64,000 nt of DNA from Takifugu bimaculatus (lineage: Eukaryota; Chordata; Actinopteri; Tetraodontiformes; Tetraodontidae). Position 1 is the stretch's first letter, and each line of letters opens with the position of its first letter. Of the stretch, positions 35,958 through 48,800 are shown piece after piece. The translations under genes were made by a program, and so were the position numbers. Under the pieces are notes generated by a model. That model ran no database searches. It was not told the origin of the DNA and was given only the letters and a program-made list of their open reading frames with translations. The DNA lies in NCBI GenBank assembly GCA_004026145.2, contig CP034975.1, positions 17,305,046 through 17,369,045 of the forward strand, written 5' to 3'.

Positions 35958-37889
35958 GGGGCAGGGTGGAACACAGACACTGGAATAGCTTGTTTTTCTT
36001 TTGGTACTTTCCTCCTCTCTCCACTGGAGGGCAAAAAGGCTAGTTTAGTCACCAAACCCCATTAGCTGGCTGTAAATAGCATATTGGAATTTGTTTTTTT
36101 AAACTCTCAGCTTTGTATTTAATGTGAGGTTTATTTATTTAGAAATCAGAACAGTTACTGAACAGTTAAAATTCGATTTTTTACACCTCATCTTGCTCCA
36201 TCCAACCTGCACATTTTTAACCTACACCGTCCCACTTTGTAATCTATAAGTGAAAGGAATTCTCCACCGAAACTACTGATACTGGGAGGGACTTCGACAG
36301 AAACCTGGGTCTAATCCAAAGTTGGGCCTCTGGGGACGGTAATGTTTCAGACATGTTTTACAGATGCAATAGTTTGGCTTCACAGTTGATGAAATCAGGA
36401 TTCAGCATCATTAAATTGAGTGTACAGAACAAAAGAAATAAATGTGGAATGAGTTGGAGAAACCGTAGCATAATCCAGATGGATTTCCAGGCTCTGGCAG
36501 CAGAAGTGAATGGAGCCTTGAGCTTTTTACCTGTTGAAACACCAAGTGGCAAAAGACAACCAGTAATTTAAGAGCAGAAATGTCAAAGAATAAATTGATA
36601 TTTTTGTCATTTGATTTTGGGCGTGTAAACTGTGTTCCACGTTGTTCCCATCGGTAACTAGATATACAGGACATGCCTGTCATTCTCCTCTCTCAGGTAG
36701 CACCCGAGATTCTGGGTCACTTACTCAACCAAGAGTGTCAAACCGTGAATGAGTGTCGCCTGGAGGGGGGAAACTTTTGACATCAAAGGATGAACAGAAT
36801 GAATAATGCATTAGTTAATCATCAAGGGTTTCAAAATTTGCACAAATTGTTAATTATGTTCCTTATGTTTGAAATGTTTCGAGCAGGCTGTGACAGACCA
36901 ACTACATAGGAAGAGTTAAACATAGGAAACAAAGTCTGAATCAAATGGGTGATAAATTGGAATACAGCACGGATCTAGGTACAGCTACAAGCGTTATGTC
37001 ATTTAACTCTAACTTTTTCAAAAGGCGAGTCAACTGTGGGATTAAGTTGTATGCAAGTGAACAATGGCAGAGATTAGCTTTAATTCAATCACATGTTCTC
37101 GATAATTTAGGCTTAAGCGCCACTTTAAAGAGCGTCACCCGAAAAACACAGAACGCCAAAACATTGACAATTTTATTTTAGAGATATTTTAACATTTCAC
37201 AGCACAGTTGCATAAAAGTTTGCACCGAAGTCAGGAGTCACACATAACAGATAATAAGTTAGTTTAAAGCAACAAATAATCCTTCACCAAGCAACAGGAG
37301 TGCTACTTTATCAAAGTGGCCAAAAGTCGTGTACTTCAAGTGTCTGTGGTAATATTAGAGGTAAAAGAGGAACACAGAAATCAGGAGCTTCAACAAACCC
37401 CTTTTCTACATCATAGAACAAAATGTGCACGTTAACTGAATATTATTCCTTACTGCTTTTCACCCCGTGACTAACTGCTACATTGAGCCTTTGTTGACTT
37501 TAGTTAATTGTAAACGGATGAAAAACATTCAACAGTTAAAGATAGGTGTAGACTTTACCACTCCTGCTAAAATCGTAGACTAAGATGCACGTTAAGAGTT
37601 AGAGTGCTGGTTTTACCACCGTTGCCTTAAATGTTTGCATTTCGCTCCAGTGTTGTACTGAGGGAATCATTCATGCTGCCTTTCTATTGGGTGGTTCGTA
37701 AACCTGGGTCAGAGCAGCAGTCATATGAAACGCTTGGTTTGGTCACAGACCATCTTTGGAGACAAGACCACAATGATTTTGGCAAACGGTGGGGTCAGCT
37801 TTGTGGAGACATTCACAATCAGCGTTCCAGCTCAGTTCTGACTGAATATGAGGGAGATGAATCTCTGCAGAACCTCAACTGCTGGGGCT
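35958..37889. other. Interval between mmp25 copy 2 and CA A'
   Basis: Near-identical to 18,141-20,077. Probably convergent 3' untranslated sequence of the two genes. No separate gene recognised. Confidence 0.45.
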
Positions 37890-39462
37890 CTAAAACTTTA
37901 GGAGGACAAGGCTGAGAGCCGTCAGAGCCAGTGAGAAGGAGGCTGGGATTGAGACGCCTGCGGACGTTGCCTGCGTTGTGACTCGGAGCTCATTTCCCTG
38001 GACGCTTCTGTAGACGTCCGTCATGAATTCTGAATTTGTGCTGGTGTTGAAGTACACAGATGTGCTGAAGAGGTCAATCTAGCAGAAAAACCAAAACGAT
38101 CAATGTTTTCTGCTGTTCTCCCTGAAAATTCATTTAAAAAAATCAAAACTCACCAAATCTTTGCTGACTTTAATCGAGTCCTTGAACACTGTCCAAACCA
38201 CAGCCTCGTTGCAAATGGGCGTGGTCAAGGAGCCAAGGTAGCGGTAATACTTTGTACGATCGACCCCTTCCAGGAGAGCGTCCAACGTAAGGCCAGGTGC
38301 CATGTTGACAGAGGTACCTGAGGAAGGAATATGTTCAGGCTTTCCCCCCCAAACAGCACATGAGACTCAATGCTCAACTTCTTACCAGCATTTGTGATGT
38401 TTTGCAGGTAAGAGGTCAGTGTCTTCCAGCTCGCCGGGCTGCCCGTAGCGTTACCGTCCATGACCTTCAACGCAAGCATGACCAGTTTCATCTTGCTCCG
38501 TTTTCTCGAGCGCCGACAACAAGGGCAATAAAGTCTTTTACTCACTTCGATGAAGAAACCGAGAGCAGCAAGTCCCTCAGAGTCCGCAATACCTAAGGTC
38601 GTGTTCCCATTATAAGAGGACTTCAGGTTCACGATGTGCAGCTTGACATGAAGCAGAGAAGAATACGTTTGAATGTGTCCTACTCTAACCTCTTGAGCTC
38701 TTAGCTGAAAGGTGAAACCACGTTACCTCCATAGGATACTGTTTTCCATCCACAGTGTGCTCAGAGCCAGGCACAGAGGATCCATTCCCCCAGTGGAGGT
38801 GGAACTGCAGACTGTCGTAGGTCTCAGACAAGTCTCCCCCCGACACCTTGACACCGCTGATAAAACTGACTTTCACTGGGACAGGAGGACAAAGAAGAAA
38901 TCCTGGGTCAAAAGTGGGCAGATTTTTGACTTGTTAAATATTCTTTTTATTTGTATTTCTTTTTGGCACCGCACCACCCAGCGCCCTCACCGGTGTTGCC
39001 CGTGTTAGAAAAGCTCTTGAATGCGGTCGTGCTGCTGTAGTTGTAAAAGGTGAACGCTGTCAAATTTTCGTTGGCCTCGGCGTTTGCTGAGATGATGTCG
39101 ATGGGAGACTGTCGACTCCCATTGCAGTATTTGGGAGCGATGGTGTGCCAGAGTGTGTCATCTATAAGATGGGGGAGACTTTAGGAGGTGGGAGGAGAAG
39201 GAATTAAAAAGCACAAAGTACTGTTAAACTAAAGGGAAGTACTTACTGCAAGATGCTTGATGATAACACCATTCTGAAAAAGGAAGATCATTTCATCATC
39301 AAGGGGAATTTCATTTTAGGAGAAATTTCATTTTTGACTCATTAAAAGGATATAAATTAGGAAGCATTTCTCTATGAGTCCATTATAGCTACCTATGTCC
39401 GTTGAAGCACAATAGACAGGTGAGAGAACACACCCAAGAACCACAGCCAGGAACCACATCAT
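37890..39462 (-). CDS. Carbonic anhydrase IV-like, gene A'
   Basis: Duplicate of gene A with an intact active site. Exons from the start: 39393-39462 (signal peptide MMWFLAVVLGCVLSPVYC), 39247-39273 (EWCYHQASC), 38991-39161 (CNGSRQSPIDII), 38727-38875 (LQFHLHWGNGSS), 38546-38641 (LHIVNLKSSYNG), 38386-38464, 38154-38317 (SLTTPICNEAVVWTVF) and 37890-38078 (stem and GPI signal ending LVLLKF). Phases join to 314 codons with no stop. All three zinc histidines and Thr199 are present. The proton-shuttle position is Asn (NTGNT) instead of His. A 27-base Thr/Gln-coding expansion found in the stem of gene A is absent. A cell-surface, GPI-linked active enzyme is expected. Confidence 0.9.
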
Positions 39463-39579
39463 CTGGAAGAAAGAAAAGGGTTGATTAAACCAAACAAAAG
39501 CAATCAATAGAAATCTTTAGAGCTGTTTGGGCTGCGTGCCTCCGGCCACTTTCCAGAGACAGAAGTGTGTGCGCACACC

Positions 39580-39692
39580 ATGGATTTCAACCTACTAAGT
39601 GTCGTTATACTGGTTTCTAGTATTGTCTTACAGTATGTTTGTTCCCACATCTACTGTGCTGACCACAACCACCGCACAGCATGCACATCCAG
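39580..39692 (+). other. Orphan signal-peptide-like open exon with splice donor
   Basis: ATG at 39580 opens 37 codons. A hydrophobic stretch (LLSVVILVSSIVLQYVC) is followed by a Cys/His-rich part (HIYCADHNHRTACTS), ending at a GTAAAA donor-like site at 39,693. It overlaps the upstream region of CA A' on the other strand. In unit 1 the ATG and hydrophobic part remain but the Cys/His part is removed by a deletion of about 225 bp. No following exon was recognised. It may be a chance frame or the remnant of a small secreted protein gene. Confidence 0.25.
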
Positions 39693-40242
39693 GTAAAAAT
39701 GAGGCTGCTTTGCATTTTCAGGCATTTTTTTTTCCTTTATAAATTCATAAATTGAAATGGAAGTCAGTGGAGAATCCAATAGATTTGTGGCAGCAGTCGG
39801 TCCATTTAGCAGCCGTGTTCAGAGCCACGTCAGTCAAATGTAGTTTTATCTGTCTGGAGGAATTATGGAAATGTTGTATTTCCAGGATTCAGGGATTGTT
39901 TGTTGTTATTTGTTTTCTTTCCCAAGCCTCTGAGGGAGGCTCTTCCTTTTGAGGAAATTTCCCAAATTTATTTTCTGATGGAAAATCTCAAAATATCAAA
40001 CGTTTCACATTAATGAAGTCACAGCACATATCCTATGTCCATGAAATGGTTCTGCACTACATGCAAAGGCAAAAAGGGATGAATTCCGATTTAGCAGTTG
40101 GTACAAAGCAAAATAAATAAATAAATAAATTGCAAAAAAACAATTTTAAACATTCTTTTGAATTTATAACAAGAAGCACCAACATAACACAAACTAAAGG
40201 AATAAAACCTTTCAGAGAACAAAGAATGGCCTCTCATCTTAC

Positions 40243-40301
40243 CTTTGACACCTGTAGAATCTCCTCTGACTGGAGGAGAGCTTCGGCCTGCCTCTATTTA
40301 T
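40243..40301 (-). promoter_or_regulatory. Probable promoter and 5' untranslated exon of CA gene A'
   Basis: Same TATA-like ATAAAT (plus 40,296-40,301) and GTAAGA donor (exon end 40,243) as in unit 1. Confidence 0.5.
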
Positions 40302-41444
40302 CCGTTCCAGGTCGACACCGCCCTCGATTCCAAAGCTCAGCAACTTCCCTTCAGAAATATTCTGACGTTTGCTGAGGAATTTTCTGAGGAATGGAGACAA
40401 GAAAATCTCAGCTGACGACTACTGACATTAAAAGAAGACGTTCACATGCGTTTCAGGCCTAGACACACGTGCCCCCCCACCCCCACCCCCCCAAAAAAAA
40501 AAAATGGTTTCAATGCTTCTCGGAGTAATGGCTGCGTATAAGCCACTACGGCCTTCCTCAGGCAAAGCTGTATTTGGGAACATAATTTTTACCATTGTAT
40601 GTTAACACATACATGTTTTTAGGATTAGATTGCTATAAAACATTTGACATGATGTGAATCTGAGGTACGTGTTGCTTGTTTGTGGGAAAGTCCCACTGTA
40701 CTAAATACAGGCCAAATATTCATCTGTCATGATTATGGCACTAATATTCAGGAAGAGGCCCATGTTTGTACAAACTAGGACGCAGGTTTCCGTTAATGAA
40801 TCAGTTTGACTGCTTGGATTGTCGGTGAAAGTTGCTTCAGTATCAGTCCTGCTCATAATTGTTTGACTCTAACTTTAAGTGGTTGATTCAGTCTCCTTAC
40901 TACTTGAAAGATGTTAATCATTTAAAATGACACATAAAGTGCATCATGGTACAGTAATCATATGCTAATGTGCATGTATTTGGACCATGAGGACCTGAGA
41001 ACAATAAAATACATAGAAAAGCCAAAACACAATCTTGAAAAAACAAGTTGGTGCAAATTACAGTGACATTCAAGCCAAACAAGATTAGAGATTAAATTCA
41101 GAGAAATTCTCTCTCTCTCTTCAGAGAATAATCTAAAACAAATTGGTCACGTCAGTCACATGAGCTCGGTTCCAAAAAGCAGTTTTATAGGATGTAGCTC
41201 CATGGAGCTCACTTAGAATTTGGTGCTTTTCCCTGCTAAGAAAATAAAGAGGATACAGCGATCTTAATTGTGGAAACAGTAGCGGTGGTTCAGACACAAC
41301 TCTCGGGTGTTTAGGGCCTCTCTTTGACCAGGCGGATGCCGGGAGACGTGTGTTAAACTAATCCAAACATTTGAACGCTGATTTTACCATTGCAAACAAC
41401 TATCGCGGAGTTCAAAGTCATTGTTTACGTGAAAGTGCAGCCAG

Positions 41445-42017
41445 GAGAGCTTTCAGACAGCCCGTTTGTCCGCCACAGATGCAGCAAGCAGTTTCTCTGG
41501 AGATGAAAATGCGTCGCCAGTGCGCACATTATGCACACAATTAGAGAAATCATTAGCTGAGACACTTAGTGTGTTCTTAGTGGAATTACACCCAAGTTAA
41601 CTGCACCGAAGGGGGAAGGGGGGGGGGGGTGGAGTTTCGTCTTTGTTGTGCCCGCGATTCTCATTATACTACTAGAGCTTGACAACCTCTGACAACCCCA
41701 TCTTTGTTGGATAAGTCCAGAGACTTTTAAATGAAATTTCTGAGCTGAAAGCAAACTTTACTTCACTTCACTCTTGTGCCACAGATGGATGTGGACCCGC
41801 TGTTGGTGGTAAATCACTTTGCGTCAGTAATCAAATGTCTATATGGGCAAATATAATAAAGACAGCAACTACATAACCAAAAGTAAAGTGATTGACCAAG
41901 CGATTATCAAACCATAACATATGAGAAATAGTAAATTTTACTGGACGTGAGAGTGTTTATGTTAGGATTCAGTGGAATTTTTTGTTTCTCCCGGTTCTTT
42001 CTCCTCTCCCTAGCAGG
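41445..42017. other. Segment present only in unit 2
   Basis: About 570 bp between sequence shared with unit 1 (GTGCAGCCAGGAG and CAGGTCTGAAACACG). It contains a poly-G run near 41,621. No gene or known repeat recognised, and no clear terminal repeats, so it may equally be a deletion from unit 1. Confidence 0.55.
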
Positions 42018-42307
42018 CAGGTCTGAAACACGTCCTCCCTCACCTGCGGCTCATCTGGGGTGATCTGCTTGGCAGCTTTAGGGAGCGGCTTGTTCCTCTT
42101 GTCGCCAGATCGTTGTAGATCCTCTGTGGTAACGCTTGGCCCTCCTTCTTGAGAATTTTTCAGCTTGAACTTTTGCTAGTCTGCATTCCTTGAGAGTCGT
42201 ACCTGCTCACCTCTATCTTCTTTTCCTATTTTTTAGCAGTTCCCAGTTCACTGCCGCTCAGATCAGCCTCGCTCACCTACACAGTGGCCGGCTGTCGCAG
42301 CTTTAGC

Positions 42308-42308
42308 C

Positions 42309-42370
<62 letters not shown>

Positions 42371-42452
42371 ATATACTGTGTATATATATATATGTGTGTG
42401 TGTGTGTATACACACACACACACACACACACACGTATGTATGTATGTATGTA
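42308..42452. repeat. (GT)n/(CA)n compound microsatellite
   Basis: Long GT run, then TATA-rich interruption, GT again, CA run and (TATG)n. Longer and purer than its unit 1 counterpart at 23.7-23.87 kb. Confidence 0.9.
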
Positions 42453-42834
42453 TAAAGAAACTTTGGCGTGCTCCTTTTTGTCACGTTGACTTCTGCTGCT
42501 ACTTAATTTTATTATTATTTTACATTTTCTACAGATTCATTTATTTATATTTGTTTGTTTTATTGTTTATGCAGTTTTAGGAAACCTGAAAACTGTCAAA
42601 CCTGTCCTGGTCAACCATTCGCTTGATCTCTTGTGACACTTGTGAAAAGACAAATTTTATTTAAGAAACATTTACTGGGATACAGTAAAGTATATTGGGG
42701 GTGTGCAACAGGTTAAATATGTGTGATAAATAACGGCGTTCATATGACTCAGTCAATCCTTCATTACACCAAAGAAAAGAAGCAGTGCAAAAGTGTGAAA
42801 AGTGTGGCTACATATTGCATATATTGCTGTGGCT

Positions 42835-44339
42835 CTAAAGCTTTAGCAGGATAAAGCTGAGGGCGGTCAGTGCGAAGGAGGCTGCTGTTGCACCATTTCC
42901 AGACTTTGTGACGCGTAGCTCATTTGCCTGGGTTCTTCGGAAGACATTTGTCATAAGAGGTGAATTTGTACTGGTGTTGAAGTACACGGTCGTGCTGAAG
43001 AGGTCAATCTAGAAGAAAAACCAAGACAATGAACCAGTTACAGTCCTGGTGTGTTCTCTGAAAATCTATTTTAAAAAACAAAAACAAAACAACACTCACC
43101 AAATCTTTGCTGACTTTAATCGAGTCCTTGAACACCGTCCAAACCACAGCCTCGTTGCAAGCGGGCGTGGTCAAGGAGCCAAGGTAGCGGTAATACTTTG
43201 TACGATCGACCCCTTCCAGGAGAGCGTCCAACGTAAGGCCAGGTGCCATGTTCGACAGAGGTACCTGAGGAAGGAATATGTTCAGGCTTTTCCCCCCAAA
43301 CAGCACATGAGACTCAATGCTCAACTTCTTACCAGCGTTTGTGATGTCTTGCAGGTAAGAGGTCAGTGTCTTCCAGCTCGCAGGGCTGCCCGTTGCGTTA
43401 CCGTCCATGACCTTCGACGCAAGCATGACCAGTTTCATCTTGCTCCGTTTTCTCGAGCTCCGACAACAAGGGCAATAAAGTCTTTTACTCACCTCGATGA
43501 AGAAACCGAGAGCAGCAAGTCCCTCAGAGTCCGCAACACCTACGGTCGTGTTCCCATTATAAGAGGACTTCAGGTTCACGATGTGCAGCTTGACATGAAG
43601 CAGAGAAGAATACGTTTGAATGTGTCCTACTCTAACCTCTTGAGCTCTTAGCTGAAAGGTGAAACCACGTTACCTCCATAGGATAATGTTTGCCGTCCAC
43701 AGTGTGCTCAGAGCCGGGCACAGAGGATCCATTCCCCCAGTGGAGGTGGAACTGCAGACTGTCGTAGGTCTCAGACAAGTCTCCCCCCGACACCTTGACA
43801 CCACTGTCAAAACTGACTTTCACTGGGACAAAATGGAAAATGTAGATCATGGTTGGTTTGGGGAGCAAATCAGATTTGTGACGTGTTGAACTCTGCGTGG
43901 ACACCCAGCGCCCTCACCGGTCTTGCCCGTGTTCTGAATGGACTTCAACGCGGTCGGTGCTGCCGTAGTTGTAAAAGGTGAACTCTGTCAGTTTGTCGTT
44001 GGTCTCGGCGTTTGCTGAGACAATGTTGATGGGAGACTGTCGGCTCCCATTGCAGTATTTGGGTACAATGGTGGGCCAGCGTGTGTCATCTATTAAATGG
44101 GTTAGATACTTTAAGTGGACACAGATAAAGAAAAACACAATTCATTTTCAGAGGGAAACTACTCACTGCAGTCTGCTAGATGATAACACCATTCTGAAAG
44201 CGCAAGATAATTCAGGTAATCACCTCACTTAACAACTTGTGGACGTCAATCTACCCATGTACTCACCTACGTCTGTTGAGGCACAGTAGATCCTGGGTAG
44301 GAGGGCGCACGTGGCAATTGCAGCTAAAAACCACTTCAT
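42835..44339 (-). CDS. Carbonic anhydrase IV-like, gene B' (two single-base frame breaks; A-type conversion tract)
   Basis: Duplicate of gene B. Exons from the start: 44267-44339, 44167-44193, 43918-44089, 43674-43822 (LQFHLHWGNGSS), 43493-43588, 43333-43411, 43100-43264 (SLTTPACNEAVVWTVF) and 42835-43008. Exon 3 is 172 instead of 171 nt (extra base near 43,954) and exon 7 is 165 instead of 164 nt (extra base near 43,253). As written, the reading frame is broken twice. Zinc ligands and Thr199 are intact. From intron 6 to intron 5 (about 43,285-43,495) the sequence matches A/A' rather than B: the exon 6 product VMDGNATGSPASWK is A'-like, and intron 5 is the short A-type. Either a recent pseudogene or a functional gene with two sequencing errors. 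Confidence 0.8.
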
Positions 44340-44917
44340 TTGAAATGCTGAGAAAAAGCAACAGAATGCAAATTTAAAAAAAAAAAAGAAATCCTCAAGA
44401 AGGGTCAGCGACAGTGTAGAGTCCTGTGGGGTATCTACCTCCTCACTGCTCCAGAACTTCCTCCTCAACCTTTTTATTGGCTTAGGCCTTAGGCCATGGT
44501 CATGCAAATGTGACAGCACTGTCACAACAGTGCAACACTCTCCACCCACCAGCTGTATCAGATGAGATTTTTATGATTGTTTGTTCATGTTCACATCACA
44601 TTATAAAATGTAAATGATTCTAGCAGCTGATGCTTCACCGCCACTTACGACCAATTGTTCTGAGCCTACAGTCTGCAGGTGGACCACAGGAGGCTGAAGA
44701 TAGAAAAGATGTGCATGAATGTGACTCAGATTGAGAGGTTGATGATGATGAAGTAATGCAGTGCAGCTGGTAACCCAACCCTTGCACTTTGTAAATAGAG
44801 GTATTTTTTCAGTGTCATTGTTGTGTCCATTCCTTTGGCTTGAAACACTAAACACAGATGAATATCTGCCCCTTTCTCCTGTCTATATATGTTTAAAGGT
44901 GTGTATAAAGTCGATTG

Positions 44918-45110
44918 CAGTGGTTCCCAACCTGGGGTCAGAGCCCCCCTCTGGGGGTGCACAAGAGCTTGATCTCTTGTGGGGTTATCAAAATTTTCAT
45001 TTGTCCATAGCAAACTTTAAAAATTCCAAAAAGTAGACCTCCTCTGGCTGTTCAAGGAAGAAAGCTGAGTTCAGGTTTGAAGTTGAAATGATCTTCAAAA
45101 TGAGGGGGGC
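44918..45110 (+). mobile_element. hAT-type terminal sequence, partial (unit 2 copy)
   Basis: Same CAGTGGTTCCCAACC-type end as at 26,838. The other end was not found. Confidence 0.4.
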
Positions 45111-45461
45111 AGGACCAGAAATAAGAGATGGGTGGCATTATTACTGGGGGCTGGCGCTAGCTTGTCAAATATCAGGTTAGGCCAGGTAATAAACTGTAAA
45201 TTATTAATGCTTTTATATCTATCTGCTGATCAAGGAACTTCCCGACAGTCATAGTTTCCTGTTTGAACAGAAGTTGACCTTTAAAAACCTCAAGAACCGG
45301 CGTTAAAATAGTATTGACTTTTTTTGGCTGATGTGATAAGGACAGATTTATTGACTTGATCTTGCCCATCAAGGTGGTTGGTTTATTTTCATCTAGTTAG
45401 TCTTACCACATAGCTTCTTGAAGTTTTTCAATTGGTGTAATTAAATATACAGCACCTCTCC

Positions 45462-45485
45462 TGGGGGGGGGGGGGGGGGGGGGGG
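45462..45485. repeat. Poly-G tract
   Basis: About 24 G in a row, much longer than the 9-base run in unit 1. Confidence 0.85.
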
Positions 45486-45892
45486 CTTCTTCAGCAATAG
45501 GGCGTGTTTAATAATAAGACTTGTTGACTTATTTTAATTCTGAACTCTGAACTAAGTATGTTGTTGGGGGTATATATCTGTCTGACCTTGCATAAAAATG
45601 GCACCAAAAAGAGACCTGAATGAGACACAACTTCCAAAGTAGAGTAGTCTTTCTAAATTGTCTTTTATTTTTTGTAGGTATTTCTAAAACAAATATTGAA
45701 ATGATCATCACAACAGAACAAATAATTAGTGCAACATGACCCCAGACAGCGTAGATGCACGGCCTGTTTGGAGCCGTCTCATTGAAACTCTGATCAGCTA
45801 GATTTTAAAGATTGCATTTTTCTAGGAATACATCCATAATCACTCATTTTTTAGCGAATGTGCAAACTTACAAGTCTTAACAAGTATTGATC

Positions 45893-48800
45893 TCATGGAT
45901 TGTATAAAAGGGCAACAAGGCATGGCGACAGCAGGACTATAATGGAAGCTTTGGCACCAGGCGCTGAACTGGAGCTGTAGATTTTCCTGCTGTGAAGTGG
46001 CTGCGTGGGCCGAAACACCTTCTGATACCCTGCCTGAGCTGGGAACATCATCATCTGATGGAGGAAAGGACAAGTTACAGATGAATCTGGTCAAGTCCAA
46101 GTGTAGAATCAGCTCGGCTGCTTTTTTGTGTTATACCCTGCAGGCAGGAGGTGTTCTTCTCACGTTACAGTCAGTGACTCCGAAGCATTTAATTGGGAAC
46201 AGTTGGAATGCAACGCTCGTAAAAATGTAGACTCAGGACTTACTAGCCTACTTTTAAAAAAAAAACTGGAGCCTATATAGTTTAATGCACATTGTTTCTG
46301 CAGGTGGAATAATTCTTGCAGTATTATATCCTGATTAGAAGCAACAGAAACTACATTTGGAACAACTTACACAGTGATCCATTATCAGGATCATGGTCAT
46401 AAATTGTCTTTTGATCTGTTTTGTTTCCTTTTTTAATTTAAATTGTGCTGCACAGCAACACTTTTACATAATGCAATACTGACGTCAGCGTGTCAGACAA
46501 CCTGTCAAATAAATCTTCAGTGTACAGATGAGGAGATTAGCATGTACCAGATTTTTGTCCACCTTGACAGACTCTTTGAATACCGTCCAAACCACCGCTT
46601 CATTGCACTGGGGCGTTGTCAGCGACCCATTATAGCGATAGAACACATTTCGATTCACGCTGCCTAGCAGATCATCGATGGAGATCTCCTCGGTGACCTC
46701 AGCCTTTGAGCCTGCACGAAAGCAAAGTGCTGTAGTCATGTGAAACTCCATTTACAGAGCTGCTGCAACAAAGAAAGAAGGGCCTCACTGATGTTTGTAA
46801 TGGACGAGAGGTAGTGTGTCAGTTTCTTCCAAGTGTCCATTTCAGATGAGCTACTTCCTGTGGTGCCTGTCTGTGCAAAAACAAACAACAACCTTGGCGA
46901 TTCCCTAACTAGACCTGTCCGTTTACTAATGATGCCAAAAACGATCCTGTGTTAACCAGTAATATCAGCCGCTACCAGTCCCTCTGATATTTATTGTTAT
47001 TGTGAAATCCAAATGGACGCACAGGAATGTGTATGGAGGTGGAGCTCACTTTAACATTCATATGTTATCATGGTTTCATTGAAACTGGTCTAACATTTGC
47101 TGATGGTGTGGGTGACTCAGCCATAAAAAAAAAAAAAAAATCAGAACTAAACTGCATTTCTTGTATTGATGTGCATGTATTTTTTTAATTAACTGTTGTG
47201 TCACAGTTTGCAGGCGGTGGCCAATCAAGACCTTATACTAGTTCCACAGTTACCTCGTGATGTTCTGATCCTCCACTACTTTTTGTCTCATCTGTAGGCT
47301 GTAAAAGAGGGAGAGGCCTTTAAGTGATGCACACATGAAGCGCGCTAGATAATCTTAAACTCAGATGTATTTGATGGCTCTACAGTTTGGAGGTTGTATC
47401 TGAATCTGCGTGAGGGGAACGTGCTTAAGTGAACTCCAATTAGGACAAACAGTCTCCACAGTTCAGACTGTCCATCAGACAAGCAGAAGAATGTTATTGT
47501 TCTCTTCCTTCCAGGTCTGTTTACACATGAGTTCCTTCTGACAGAGACACTCTTATCTGTGATGAAATGTGGCCAGGCTTCATTAACCCGATAATCAACC
47601 AGGATGTCGCCCTGAGAAACTGCGCACGTGTTCAGTACACTGTCATGTGCATCTTGTTGTTTACAGTAAACCAAATGTAACCCAAGAGGAGATGAATTAC
47701 TCCCATAATTATGATTAAACCAAATAAATAGCTGCCATGATTATTATTAAGCCAATTCCTTGTCTTTATTTTAAAATAGAAAGAGATTTTATAAAGATGT
47801 GGGAGAGTTTGGGCCCTCAGCTTTGTTGGAAAAAGCAATGTTTTATTAACATAGTTCAGCGTATTTCTACCTATTGTTTCACAAAAATGCTGCCTTTATT
47901 GGCACAATTGTTCTGGTTTTGAATTTCGTAATTGAAACTGATCCCCACATTCTTATGACTGTTACCTCAATGAAGAATCCCAGCACCGCCAGGCCGTCGT
48001 GAGTCTTCACTGCCTCGTCCAGGGTCAGATCCTTCCGCTTGCTGACTATGTGCATCTGTGTGAGGATGCAGTTTAAATTGTCACACGTGTACGACGTTAC
48101 CAGGAAACAACAATATAACCGTTGACGTGTCAATCACCTCCATGGGATATCTGTGTGAATCCACTGTGTGCTCTGAGCCATCGGAGTCACCGGAACCCCA
48201 GTGGAAATGAAACTGTAAGGTGGAGTAGACGTGTTTCAGACCTCCACCTGAGATCTCCACTGCCGCGTCCTGCTTCAGAGTACATTTCACTGGACATCAT
48301 GAGGGAGAGACGGCAAACTGTAAAAGCCTCTGCTTGTTTAAAATGGATTTTCATTGCTCTTAATTATATTGCAATGAAAATAAACATAAAATCGAATGAA
48401 ATGTTCAGATAATCTTGATGGTGTTTACCCAACAATGTAGCCAAGAAATAATCATTTGTTCATTTATACCACAAAAAAGGAAATTCACAGTGTAGTCTGG
48501 AGTAGTTTACATGTGAGTTATTTTAGAAAGCACGTTGAAAACCAGTCCGTGGATGACAAATAAATGTCGCACCAGCATGGCCAGTGTTAATGATGTATTC
48601 GATGGCGTGTTTGTCATCAAACTTTGTGAAGGTGAAGGACTTGAGACGCTCGTCCACCACCACGCTTTTTTTCTCAATGTCGACGGGTGACTGGCGCTCG
48701 CCGCCGCATTTGGAATGAGGGAGAAGGTGCCAGTAAGATGGGGTGAAGTCTGAAGGTAAATGAGAAGAACCGGGGTTTTATGGTATCTCTTTTAAAATAA

